This document shows, in pieces, positions 52,768 through 61,906 of a stretch of DNA of 64,000 nucleotides. The stretch is from Robiginitomaculum sp. (GTDB lineage: Bacteria; Pseudomonadota; Alphaproteobacteria; Caulobacterales; Maricaulaceae). The notes beneath the pieces are model-generated. The model did not search any database, was not told where the DNA came from, and was given only the letters and a program-made list of their open reading frames with translations. Every line of letters starts with the position of its first letter. Position 1 is the first letter of the stretch. Made by a program: the position numbers and the translations under genes. The stretch is from the NCBI GenBank assembly GCA_021647375.1, contig JAKIUV010000005.1:1-64000 (forward strand), in the 5' to 3' direction.

Positions 52768-53967
52768 ATGCTGGAATGGATATTTAACGGGCTGATAGGC
52801 TTGTTCAGCTTTGCCTTTGTGCTTGGTATGTTGGTGTTTATCCACGAACTTGGGCATTACTCTGTGGGACGCTTTTTTGGTGTGGCCGTCGAGCGGTTCT
52901 CGATTGGCTTCGGTAAACCTGTGTTGCGTTACAAGGCAAAATCTGGAACAGAATGGGTCTTATCGCGCTTTCCGCTGGGGGGCTATGTAAAATTCCTCGG
53001 TGATGCAGGTGCCGCCAGCAATCCTGATGCCGAGGAATTGGCCAAAATAAAATCCGAAATGGATAGCAAGCACGGCAAGGATGTGTGGAAATCGGTTTTG
53101 CATTTTAAGCCGTTATATCAGCGATCATTAGTGGCGTTTGCGGGGCCTATGGCCAATTTCATTTTGGCTGCATTTTTATTCATGATGCTGGCATGGGGAT
53201 TTGGCACCAATCACCGCGCTGCAAAAATTGGGGCGGTCACACCGGGCGGGCCTGCCGCTTTGGCCGGGTTTATGGCCGACGATACAATCTTGTCCATAAA
53301 CGGCAAGCAAGTGCTCGACGTCAATAAAGTCATTCAGATCATCACGCTGAACAGCGGTGAAGAACTGTCCGTGCAGGTTCAGCGTGGTAACGAGACCGTT
53401 GATTTGACCGTTACACCAGAGCGCCGTACTAAAAAAGATGGCATTGGTGGCCGGATGACGGGGGGGGTGATTGATGTCGGTATAGGCGGAACTGGTTTCC
53501 GCAAAGACTATAATTTTCCGCAAGCCGCAGTTTACGGGGTTCAGAATGTAGGGACAACACTTGCCAATACGGGTAAATATATTGGCCGTATTTTCCAGGG
53601 CAAAGAAGATGGTAAGGCGCTTGGCGGGCCAGTGAAAATCCTAGCGATAACTGGTAAAATTGGGGTGATGTCTGCCAATATTGAGGGCAGTGCCGGAGAT
53701 AGGTTTAAGGCATTTTCGATCAACTTATTGTCCATAGCCGCCATGCTTTCCGTCGGCTTAGGTTTCGCAAATTTAATGCCAATTCCTGTTTTAGACGGTG
53801 GACATTTGATGTACTACGGCTATGAAGCTGTGATGCGGCGCCCGTTAAGTGTGCGGGCACAAGAAATAGGGTTTCGCATTGGCTTTGCCGTGCTTATCTC
53901 CCTGTTTTTGGTTTTAACTCTGAACGATATCGGCTATGTGTCGAGCTTGTTCAATAAGACAGGATAG
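52768..53967 (+). CDS. rseP: Site-2 zinc metalloprotease RseP
   Basis: The 399-residue inner-membrane protease has HELGH (zinc ligands and catalytic Glu) in the first helix region (MLVFIHELGHYSVGR). A PDZ domain lies near residues 150-225. The C-terminal NLMPIPVLDGGHL motif provides the third ligand. It cleaves anti-sigma factors and signal peptides in the membrane. Whether it acts on the anti-sigma factor at 2046 is an open question. Confidence 0.96.
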   Translation: MLEWIFNGLIGLFSFAFVLGMLVFIHELGHYSVGRFFGVAVERFSIGFGKPVLRYKAKSGTEWVLSRFPLGGYVKFLGDAGAASNPDAEELAKIKSEMDSKHGKDVWKSVLHFKPLYQRSLVAFAGPMANFILAAFLFMMLAWGFGTNHRAAKIGAVTPGGPAALAGFMADDTILSINGKQVLDVNKVIQIITLNSGEELSVQVQRGNETVDLTVTPERRTKKDGIGGRMTGGVIDVGIGGTGFRKDYNFPQAAVYGVQNVGTTLANTGKYIGRIFQGKEDGKALGGPVKILAITGKIGVMSANIEGSAGDRFKAFSINLLSIAAMLSVGLGFANLMPIPVLDGGHLMYYGYEAVMRRPLSVRAQEIGFRIGFAVLISLFLVLTLNDIGYVSSLFNKTG

Positions 53968-53978
53968 ATGTAGGGTTT

Positions 53979-56348
53979 ATGATAAAGACCACTAGCTATA
54001 AATATTTACGTGTGTACCTGTTTGCATTGACAGGGTTTATTCTGCTGGGCATGAGTACAATGTTTGCGCCCGCTGTGTATGCTCAAGACCCGGAAAACGT
54101 GCAAAATCGTCCGGATTTTATTAAATCCATAAAAGTGATCGGCAATCAGCGCGTCGAGGCTAATACTGTCGCTTCATATCTGTTAATTGCCCCTGGGGAC
54201 CGTTACAGTGATGAGCGGGTCGATTTGTCTATTAAAACACTTTTTGCAACGGGGTTGTTCGCCGACGTTCTTATTGAACCAGCTGACGGCAATCTGGTCA
54301 TCCGTGTCGTGGAAAACCCGATTATCAACCGTGTGATTGTTGAGGGCAATAAAGCGCTGAAAACCGAAAAAATTACCGATGAATTAGAAGCCGCTCCGCG
54401 TTCCGTCTTTACCCGCTCTCGGGTGCAGGCCGATGTGCAGCGTGTTATTGATCTCTATAGTCAATCCGGTCGTTTTGCTGCACAGGTTACGCCAAAGGTT
54501 GTACAGCAGCCACAAAACCGGGTTGATTTAATCTTTGAAATTACCGAAGGCCCAACAACGGGCGTAAGACGCATAAATTTCATTGGCAATAACGAGTTTT
54601 CCGACCGTCGTCTGCGCAAACAATTGGCCACTAAAGAATCGATTTGGTGGAAATTTTTTGGCTCCAACGATAATTATGACCCGAACAGACTTGAGTATGA
54701 CCGCGAACAAATCCGGACGTTTTATACTGACCGTGGTTTTGCCGATTTTCGTGTGGTTTCTGCGGTCGCAGAATTGGTGCCAAACCAGAAAGATTTTTAT
54801 ATTACTTTTACCGTAGATGAAGGCCAAGAATACACGTGGGGCGACATTTCGGTTGAGACAGAGCTTGAAACTCTGGATAAGAAAGTCCTTGAGGCTATTG
54901 TCCCTATTAAAACCGGTCGTATTTACCGATCCAGTGATATGGAAAATGCCATTGATACGTTGACATTTGCCTCTGGTGCCGCTGGTTATGCTTTCGTGGA
55001 TATTCAACCGCAAATCAAACGTAACCGCGAAACCAAGACCGTGGATCTCGTGTTTAACATGGTCGAAGGACCGCGAGTTTATATCGAACGCATTGATATT
55101 GTTGGTAATACGACGACACTCGATTACGTAATCCGCCGCGAGATGGAATTGGTCGAAGGCGATGCCTTTAACCGGATTTTGCTCGACCGCTCAAGAAACC
55201 GTGTGCGTGGATTGCGGTTTTTTGAAGAAGTTGAAATAACCGAAACTCAAGGCTCGACACCAGACAGAGCCGTTGTCGAGGTGAAGGTGACCGAGCAACC
55301 AACTGGTGAATTGTCATTCTCCGCAGGTTTCTCGTCGGCTGATAGATTTTTAGTAGATTTTTCCATCTCCCAGCGAAATTTACGCGGGCGGGGACAACAA
55401 TTAAAACTTGCTATCCGCGCCAGTTCAAATCGTCAGGAAATTGATTTGCGCTTTACAGAGCCACGTTTCCTCAACCGGAATATGGCAGCTGGTGTCGAGC
55501 TGTTTAACATTACCAATGATTTTTTTGACGAGGCCGGTTTTCGTTCCACACGTATTGGTGGGCAGACAACACTCGCATTTCGCTTAACCGAGTTCACAAC
55601 TTTGCAGGGGAGATACGCGCTGCGCCAAGAGCAAGTGACTTGTTCGGCAACATTGTCACAGTCAAATCCTTTGCTCTGCCAGCAAGGTAATAACCGTTTG
55701 TCATCTGTGTTGGGATATACCTTTGGTTGGGACCGCAGAAATGACCCAATAAAGCCGACACGTGGTTTTGACATGTTCTTTACCCAGGACTTTGCTGGTG
55801 TTGGCGGGGATGTGAAATACTTGCGGTCCGAATTTCGCGGTTCCACTTATTATGGACTCTTTAAGGACGTTGTCGCATCAGCTAAATTATCTGGCGGATA
55901 TATTACAGGTTGGGGCGGTGATCCCATACAAATTAATGACAGGTTCTTTAAAGGATCGCGTACATTCCGCGGCTTTGATAATGCAGGGATTGGGCCGCGT
56001 GCGGTGCTGGTTGATGAAAACGGCGTCGCAACACGACGTCTTAACGCTCTTGGCGGCAATGCTTTCGGGCATGCTGTTGCCGAGGTGAGTTTTCCGCTTG
56101 TTGCATCCTTATTGGGTAGTGTATTTATCGAGGCTGGTACAGTAGGTCTTCTAGATGACGAGTTTAAAAATTCTAATGTTGCGGGGACGGTCATTCGAGA
56201 TGAATTGAGTCTTCGTTCAGTTGCAGGCGCAAGTATTTTCTGGAATTCGCCATTTGGGCCTATCCGGTTCGATTTTACAGTGCCGCTCGCCAAGGAAGAT
56301 TTTGATGAAACCAAATCATTCCAGTTTAACACAAGTACAAGGTTCTAA
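53979..56348 (+). CDS. bamA: Outer membrane protein assembly factor BamA
   Basis: The 789-residue protein has a signal peptide (FALTGFILLGMSTMFAPAVYA). Five POTRA domains lie up to about residue 430, and a C-terminal 16-strand Omp85 barrel carries the lid-lock motif region GSRTFRGF. The last residue is Phe (STRF). It is the core of the outer membrane beta-barrel insertase. It lies 11 bp after rseP; the OmpH gene begins just after its stop. Confidence 0.97.
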   Translation: MIKTTSYKYLRVYLFALTGFILLGMSTMFAPAVYAQDPENVQNRPDFIKSIKVIGNQRVEANTVASYLLIAPGDRYSDERVDLSIKTLFATGLFADVLIEPADGNLVIRVVENPIINRVIVEGNKALKTEKITDELEAAPRSVFTRSRVQADVQRVIDLYSQSGRFAAQVTPKVVQQPQNRVDLIFEITEGPTTGVRRINFIGNNEFSDRRLRKQLATKESIWWKFFGSNDNYDPNRLEYDREQIRTFYTDRGFADFRVVSAVAELVPNQKDFYITFTVDEGQEYTWGDISVETELETLDKKVLEAIVPIKTGRIYRSSDMENAIDTLTFASGAAGYAFVDIQPQIKRNRETKTVDLVFNMVEGPRVYIERIDIVGNTTTLDYVIRREMELVEGDAFNRILLDRSRNRVRGLRFFEEVEITETQGSTPDRAVVEVKVTEQPTGELSFSAGFSSADRFLVDFSISQRNLRGRGQQLKLAIRASSNRQEIDLRFTEPRFLNRNMAAGVELFNITNDFFDEAGFRSTRIGGQTTLAFRLTEFTTLQGRYALRQEQVTCSATLSQSNPLLCQQGNNRLSSVLGYTFGWDRRNDPIKPTRGFDMFFTQDFAGVGGDVKYLRSEFRGSTYYGLFKDVVASAKLSGGYITGWGGDPIQINDRFFKGSRTFRGFDNAGIGPRAVLVDENGVATRRLNALGGNAFGHAVAEVSFPLVASLLGSVFIEAGTVGLLDDEFKNSNVAGTVIRDELSLRSVAGASIFWNSPFGPIRFDFTVPLAKEDFDETKSFQFNTSTRF

Positions 56349-56349
56349 G

Positions 56350-56946
56350 ATGAAATTGACTAATTTAATGAAAGCCATTGTCTTTGCAGTGGCGGCAACG
56401 CTAACATTGTCCAATACGGCGTTGGCGCAGTCCACAGTTTTGGTCGTAGATCAGGCAAGGGTATTGCGGGATTCTGACGTTGGCAAGCATGTAAATCGTC
56501 AGATCATTTCCATTGGCAAACAAATGGAAACCGAGATGAAGGCACAAGTCAAGCCTATGCAATCCGAGCGTGACCGTTTGATGGCAGAACTGAAGAACAT
56601 GAGCGTTGACGCTTTGAAATCACGTCCAGACCTTCAGCAACGAGCAAAAACTCTGCAAACGAATTCACAAAAATCCCAACTGGAAGCTAAATATAAGCAA
56701 ACCGAATTACAAATAACCGAGCAAAAGGCGCTCAACAAAATCAATGCTAAGTTAGAAACTATCCTAAAAGCAATTGTAGCCGAGAAAAACGCCGATGTAA
56801 TTATGGATCGTTCTGTGGTTATTTATACGAGCGACAAGGCAGACATTACGGACGCTGTTATTAGCCGGTTGAACGCGCAAATGCGTACAGTTTCGGTTGT
56901 CCGCGAGCGCTTGCCGCGTAAACCTTTGCCAACGCAAGGCAAATAA
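56350..56946 (+). CDS. OmpH/Skp-family periplasmic chaperone
   Basis: I set the start at ATG 56350, right after the bamA stop, with AAGG before it; the frame is open upstream only inside bamA. The 198-residue protein has a signal peptide (AIVFAVAATLTLSNTALAQ), then VLVVDQARVLRDSDVGK and a long charged coiled coil, as in OmpH/Skp. It keeps outer membrane proteins soluble. The bamA-ompH-lpxD order supports the call. Confidence 0.88.
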   Translation: MKLTNLMKAIVFAVAATLTLSNTALAQSTVLVVDQARVLRDSDVGKHVNRQIISIGKQMETEMKAQVKPMQSERDRLMAELKNMSVDALKSRPDLQQRAKTLQTNSQKSQLEAKYKQTELQITEQKALNKINAKLETILKAIVAEKNADVIMDRSVVIYTSDKADITDAVISRLNAQMRTVSVVRERLPRKPLPTQGK

Positions 56947-56972
56947 ATAACCGATTAAGAAGGCTAAGCCCC

Positions 56973-57980
56973 ATGGTGGACAAACGGTTTTATAAACATC
57001 TTGGCCCGTTCTCTTTGGTAGATTTATTAGACGGGCTTGATGTTGAAATCCCCGAGGGGCAGTTCTGTGATATTATTATTGAAAACGCAGCACCCGTCGA
57101 TAAGGCGGGTGTTTCTGATATTACCTTTATAGAGGGCAAACGCGGATTACGGAAATTAGAAAACTGTAAAGCCGCTATATGTTTGGTAAAGCCCGACAAA
57201 GCAGAATTGGTCAGCGCCCAAGGGATATTGCCGCTCATTACTGAATATCCACGGGCAAATTTCGCCCATATTCTTAAAAAACTATATCAACCATTAGGCT
57301 ATGGTACGGCATCTAGCCAGTCATTCACAGACGTAGATATTGCGCCGGGCGTGGTTATTGGTGCCAATGTGCAAATTGGTACAGGCACAACGATTGGTGC
57401 GAATGCAGTGATTGGGGCGGGTGTCTTGATCGGCAAAAATTGTCGTATTCGTGCTAATGCAACGATCTTATTTTCAATTCTTGGGGATAATTGCGTTGTC
57501 CAAAGCGGTGCAGTACTTGGCGGCGACGGTTTTGGCGTAGCCGTTGATGCAAAGGGCGGGGTGGATATTCTCCATGTGGGCCGTGTTGTTCTGGGCGATA
57601 ATGTATCCATTGGCTGCCAAACTTGCATAGACCGCGCCATGTTTGGGGATACCAGCATTGGCGACGGTACAAAGCTAGATAATCTCATCCAGATTGCACA
57701 TAATGTTCGTATCGGAAAAAACTGCATGTTTGCAGCCAATGTCGGCATTTCCGGGAGCTGTAATATAGGGGACGGTGTAATTATGGGCGGGCGATCCGGT
57801 ATCCCCGATCATATCAATATTGGAGATGGTGCCATTTTATTTGCCTTCGCATCGCCCATGCGCGATGTGCCTGCTGGCGCGACATGGAGTGGTATTCCCG
57901 CAATGCCTGCAAGAGACCATATGCGCCAGATCAGTACGCTGAGAAAATTGATTAAAAAGAAACCAAGGCATTCTTCATGA
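56973..57980 (+). CDS. lpxD: UDP-3-O-acylglucosamine N-acyltransferase
   Basis: The 335-residue protein has an N-terminal uridine-binding region and a left-handed beta-helix made of hexapeptide repeats (IGANVQIGTGTTIGANAVIG). The catalytic His is in LIQIAHNVRIG. A C-terminal helix follows. It adds the second acyl chain in lipid A synthesis. fabZ overlaps its end by 4 bp. Confidence 0.96.
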   Translation: MVDKRFYKHLGPFSLVDLLDGLDVEIPEGQFCDIIIENAAPVDKAGVSDITFIEGKRGLRKLENCKAAICLVKPDKAELVSAQGILPLITEYPRANFAHILKKLYQPLGYGTASSQSFTDVDIAPGVVIGANVQIGTGTTIGANAVIGAGVLIGKNCRIRANATILFSILGDNCVVQSGAVLGGDGFGVAVDAKGGVDILHVGRVVLGDNVSIGCQTCIDRAMFGDTSIGDGTKLDNLIQIAHNVRIGKNCMFAANVGISGSCNIGDGVIMGGRSGIPDHINIGDGAILFAFASPMRDVPAGATWSGIPAMPARDHMRQISTLRKLIKKKPRHSS

Positions 57981-58432
57981 TAACGCCAGTGGCAACGCCC
58001 TTTGGTGTTGAAGTTATAGAGGAGTATTTGCCTCACCGCCGCCCTATGCTCATGCTCGACCGCGTGACAAAATTAGACGGCGAAGTTATTGTCGCTGAAA
58101 TAGACACCAAGCCGGACGCCTTTTATTTCGATGGACATTTTCCGGCTAATCCGATTATGCCCGGCGTGGTGATACTAGAATGTATCGGGCAGACCGGAGC
58201 TTTATTAGCGGCATTACGGGGTGATTTTGACCACAAAACCCAATTACTTGCCTTCACAAGCTTTGACAAAACCCGGTTTAGAAAATTTGTGAAGCCAAAT
58301 GAAACGCTTTGTGTCTATTGCGAGCTGGTGAAAAAGCGTAGACATCTATATAAATTTGCTGGTCGGGTAGAAGTGAACGGCGAGTTGGTTGTGGCATTAG
58401 ATTTTTCTGCCGCATTAACTGCTAAAAAATGA
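57977..58432 (+). CDS. fabZ: 3-hydroxyacyl-[acyl-carrier-protein] dehydratase FabZ
   Basis: The 151-residue hot-dog fold protein has LPHRRPMLMLDRV and FDGHFPANPIMPGVVILEC, with the catalytic His and Glu. It dehydrates 3-hydroxyacyl-ACP in fatty acid synthesis. Its ATG overlaps the lpxD stop (ATGA). lpxA follows after 21 bp, with GGGGAC before its start. Confidence 0.95.
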   Translation: MITPVATPFGVEVIEEYLPHRRPMLMLDRVTKLDGEVIVAEIDTKPDAFYFDGHFPANPIMPGVVILECIGQTGALLAALRGDFDHKTQLLAFTSFDKTRFRKFVKPNETLCVYCELVKKRRHLYKFAGRVEVNGELVVALDFSAALTAKK

Positions 58433-58453
58433 TAATAAAAACCGGGGACTAAA

Positions 58454-59248
58454 ATGAGTGTAAATATCCACCCGTCCGCCCATGTGGACAGCAAGGCGCA
58501 GCTAGGCGAGGGCGTCGAAGTCGGGCCGCTCTGCGTCGTTGGCCCAAATGTCAAATTGGCCAAAGGTGTCAAACTCGTGAGCCAAGTCAGCATTGCAGGG
58601 AATACGGAAATAGGGGAGGATTGCGAAATCTATCCGTTCGCCGCTCTTGGTCATCCCCCACAAGACACTAAACATAATGGCGGTCCGGTTAGCCTTAAAA
58701 TTGGCGCGCGGACTATTTTGCGCGAATCCGTGAATATCCATCCCGGATCGGATGCAGGGCGGCCTGAAACCATTATCGGTGATGATTGCTATTTCATGTA
58801 CGGCACCCATGTTGCCCATGAAGGTCTGGTGGGTAATAATGTTGTCCTGTCTAACGGCACACAGGTCGGCGGATGTGTGACAATTGGTGATAATGTTATT
58901 ATCGGCGGGCTGTGCGCGGTGCATCAATTTACCCGCATTGGTAATAATGCTTTTATCGGCGGGATGACCACGGTGGTGAAAGACGTTATTCCTTTTGGTA
59001 TTTCAGTTGGTAACAAGCAGGTGCTAAACGGGCTGAATGTGGTGGGTCTTAAGCGCTTCGGGTTTAGTAAGCCTGAAATTCATGATTTACGGGCGGCATA
59101 CCAAATGATTTTTTCTGCGGAGGGTAATTTCAAAGAGAGACTTGCGGACGTTGAAGCTAAATATGCAGACCACGCACAAATAATGAAAATCGTCGCATTT
59201 ATTAAATCGGCGGATATGCGCCCGGTCTGCTTACCCGGAAAACCTTAA
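58454..59248 (+). CDS. lpxA: UDP-N-acetylglucosamine acyltransferase
   Basis: The 264-residue protein starts VNIHPSAHVDSKAQLGEGV, with beta-helix hexapeptide repeats. The catalytic His is in YGTHVAHEGLVG, and the C-terminal helical part begins at GLKRFGFSKPEIHDLR. It is the first enzyme of lipid A synthesis. lpxI begins on the base after its stop. Confidence 0.96.
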   Translation: MSVNIHPSAHVDSKAQLGEGVEVGPLCVVGPNVKLAKGVKLVSQVSIAGNTEIGEDCEIYPFAALGHPPQDTKHNGGPVSLKIGARTILRESVNIHPGSDAGRPETIIGDDCYFMYGTHVAHEGLVGNNVVLSNGTQVGGCVTIGDNVIIGGLCAVHQFTRIGNNAFIGGMTTVVKDVIPFGISVGNKQVLNGLNVVGLKRFGFSKPEIHDLRAAYQMIFSAEGNFKERLADVEAKYADHAQIMKIVAFIKSADMRPVCLPGKP

Positions 59249-60076
59249 ATGGAGCAGATAGGAAAAATTGGCTTAATAGCGGGCGGCGGCTCGCTACCCC
59301 ATGAAGTTATCAAAGATGCTAAGGCGCAGGGTTATAAAATCTTCGTAGCTGCCTTGAAAAGCTTTGCCGAACCATCCGATTTTGATACCGACGCTGATGC
59401 TTTTGGTTTTGTGGAATTTCGGGCGCTTATCAAGCGCTTCAAGCAAGAAAAATGTACCCATGTGACATTTGCAGGTAATGTCTCGCGCCCTGATTTTTCC
59501 ACAATTAAGCCCGGCATTCGCGATCTTCCCCTCTTGGCCAAAGTCGCTGCTGCTGCGACCAAGGGCGATGATGGCTTGCTTAAATTCATGGTGTCCTTGT
59601 TTGAAAAAGAAGGTTTTGAAATCTTGGCACCGCAGGATATATGCGGCTCGTCTTTGATTGAAATGGGGTCATTGGGCAAAGTCAAGCCGAGCAATGCTCA
59701 TCTCAAGGACATCGAAAAAGCCATGGAGATTGCTGTGCTCATCGGTTCGGCAGATATTGGTCAAGGCGCCGTGGTCAACAAAGGTCTCGTGCTGGCGGTG
59801 GAAGCACAAGAAGGCACCGATAAAATGCTGGAGCGGGTGGCCAAATTACCGGATGCTGTGCGTGGCGGTGTGCTGGCGAAATGTTTGAAACCGGGACAGG
59901 AAGACCGGGTTGATATGCCGACAATCGGTGTGACAACCGTAAAATTGGCTGCCAAAGCTGGGCTTAACGGGATTGTTTTGGTCGCGGGCAAGGCGTTCGT
60001 CATGAACCGCGCCGATGTAGGCGCATTGGCGGACAAATACGGCATATTCGTTTATGGTGCCACGCCTGATGACTAA
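59249..60076 (+). CDS. lpxI: UDP-2,3-diacylglucosamine diphosphatase LpxI
   Basis: The 275-residue protein is the LpxI (formerly DUF1009) type. It has IGLIAGGGSLPHEV at the N-terminus, ITHVTFAGNVSRP-like CTHVTFAGNVSRPDF, and DMPTIGVTTVKLAAKAGLNGI in the C-terminal domain. It hydrolyses UDP-diacylglucosamine to lipid X. LpxI replaces LpxH in many alphaproteobacteria. It sits between lpxA and lpxB as expected. Confidence 0.94.
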   Translation: MEQIGKIGLIAGGGSLPHEVIKDAKAQGYKIFVAALKSFAEPSDFDTDADAFGFVEFRALIKRFKQEKCTHVTFAGNVSRPDFSTIKPGIRDLPLLAKVAAAATKGDDGLLKFMVSLFEKEGFEILAPQDICGSSLIEMGSLGKVKPSNAHLKDIEKAMEIAVLIGSADIGQGAVVNKGLVLAVEAQEGTDKMLERVAKLPDAVRGGVLAKCLKPGQEDRVDMPTIGVTTVKLAAKAGLNGIVLVAGKAFVMNRADVGALADKYGIFVYGATPDD

Positions 60077-61244
60077 CAAGCATATCTATATTGTGGCTGC
60101 AGAAAAGTCCGGCGATGAGCTTGGCGCAGGACTCGTGCGGCAGCTTAGAAAGCAAACGGACGGCAATATTACTTTATCAGCCATTGGCGGTTCTGCCCTT
60201 GCCGCAGAGGGCTTGGAAAGCGCCATAGATATTAGCCCGCTGTCCATATTGGGGTTTATTGAAGGGCTAAAATCTTATCCTGTCATAATGGAGCGTGTCG
60301 CACAGGCTACGGATGCCATCATCACTTCAAAAGCCGATGCCGCCGTGCTGATAGATAGCTGGGGGTTTATGGCGCGGGTAGCAAAGCGTTTGAAAAAACA
60401 AGGGTTTAGAGGGAAAATTATAAAATATGTCGCACCGCAAGTTTGGGCTATGCGTGAGGGGCGAGCGAAGGTTTTAGCAGGGTTGGTAGACCATCTCTTA
60501 ACCATACATAGTTTTGATGCCCCGTATTTCACCAAGCACGGCCTCAATACGGTTTATGTGGGCAACCCAGTCTTTGATGAGGATTATTGCGGCGGCGACG
60601 GCGCGGGCTTGCGCAGAGAGTATAATATCCCAGACGAGGCTCCGGTGCTGGTCATGCTGTTCGGTAGTCGGCTATCCGAGATACAACGATTGGCTGAGCC
60701 GTTCGGGGACGCAATGTACATTCTCAAAAAGACACTGCCAAACCTCATCATCGTCTCGCCTGTGTCCGATACCATCTCCGAGGACGTCTTGGCCGCCGCC
60801 GCCCAGTATCGCACTTTGCAAGATGTGATACTCCTAAAAGAAGACCGCAAGTTAGATTGCTTTGCCGCCGCCGATGCCGCCATTGCTTGCTCTGGCACCG
60901 TAACCAGCCAGCTTGCGATAGCAGGCGTGCCGACGGTGGTCGGGTACAAGCTGAATGCGTTGACCTTTATGATTGCTAGCCGCCTATATAAACCGGATTA
61001 TATGTCTATCGTCAATATTGCGGCGGGCGCGGAACTGATGCCAGAATTTATGCAAAACGATTGCACCGGAGAAAATCTAGCGGGCGCGGTTTTGGCATAT
61101 TTACACGACAAACAAACCCGCACAAATGCCAGCCAAGCCCTGCGCACCGCCACAGCAAAAATGCGCAGCGGCGACGAAACCAAAAACCAAAATTCAAACG
61201 CCCGCGCCGCCAAGGCCGTTTTGGGTCTATTTAATAGATCCTGA
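60069..61244 (+). CDS. lpxB: Lipid-A-disaccharide synthase
   Basis: The ATG at 60069 gives 391 residues starting MTNKHIYIVAAEKSGDELGAGL and overlaps the lpxI end by 8 bp. An upstream in-frame start is less likely. The GT19 motifs are AAEKSGDELGA, YVAPQVWAMREGR, and CSGTVTSQLAIAGVPTVVGYK. It condenses lipid X with UDP-diacylglucosamine. It is the last gene of the cluster. Confidence 0.95.
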   Translation: MTNKHIYIVAAEKSGDELGAGLVRQLRKQTDGNITLSAIGGSALAAEGLESAIDISPLSILGFIEGLKSYPVIMERVAQATDAIITSKADAAVLIDSWGFMARVAKRLKKQGFRGKIIKYVAPQVWAMREGRAKVLAGLVDHLLTIHSFDAPYFTKHGLNTVYVGNPVFDEDYCGGDGAGLRREYNIPDEAPVLVMLFGSRLSEIQRLAEPFGDAMYILKKTLPNLIIVSPVSDTISEDVLAAAAQYRTLQDVILLKEDRKLDCFAAADAAIACSGTVTSQLAIAGVPTVVGYKLNALTFMIASRLYKPDYMSIVNIAAGAELMPEFMQNDCTGENLAGAVLAYLHDKQTRTNASQALRTATAKMRSGDETKNQNSNARAAKAVLGLFNRS

Positions 61245-61377
61245 GCCTAAGTAATAATCAGCTATTCTCGCCCTTATGTTTTGCTAAAATATTTAAAACT
61301 GCTATTTACCTTTACTGTAATTTATTACATATCGGGAGCGCTCTAATGTATATTTCGCCCTCTAGTCAGGAAATTTT

Positions 61378-61902
61378 ATGCTTGCAGATGCCCAATCAAG
61401 TATGAGGCACAATTATATTAATGGCGGACCTGGAGTTTTTATTTCTGGTCTAGTTTGGTTGATCGCCGCAATTGTTACAACGTTCATAGGGTTTAATGGC
61501 GGCATAATTGCTTTCTTTATCGGGGGCATGCTGATCCATCCTGTATCGGCACTGGTAGAAAACAAAATGAAACAGGAGGCGGCGGTGCCTGATAAGGGTC
61601 TGATTCGCTTATCCTTGCTCACATTGCCACTCCTGTTTGGCGGGCTTTTCCTTGCCTATATTTTGTCCGTACAAAATCAGGCATTATTTTACCCTGTCAT
61701 GGCTATAGTTATCGGCTTGCGCTATGTCGCCTTTCAGAGGATTTACGGGCTTAACGTATTTATCATCCTTGGGACGTTACTTTCGTTTGTCGGAGCTTTG
61801 TTTCTGCTAAGGCAATTAGAAACAGTTTTTGTGGTTCCCATTGTTGTAGGTGTAGTCGAACTTTTCTTCGGAACATACCTAACGCGGCGCAAACTTACAT
61901 AA
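61378..61902 (+). CDS. Polytopic membrane protein (DUF7010-like)
   Basis: The 174-residue protein has about six hydrophobic spans. The N-terminal block (GGPGVFISGLVWLIAAIVTTF, then FFIGGMLIHPVSALVENKM) resembles DUF7010 family membrane proteins, which have no known function. The start follows CAGGAAATTT. It is monocistronic and converges with gltA, with 4 bp between stops. The 133-bp gap before it shows nothing I can name. Confidence 0.55.
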   Translation: MLADAQSSMRHNYINGGPGVFISGLVWLIAAIVTTFIGFNGGIIAFFIGGMLIHPVSALVENKMKQEAAVPDKGLIRLSLLTLPLLFGGLFLAYILSVQNQALFYPVMAIVIGLRYVAFQRIYGLNVFIILGTLLSFVGALFLLRQLETVFVVPIVVGVVELFFGTYLTRRKLT

Positions 61903-61906
61903 ACTT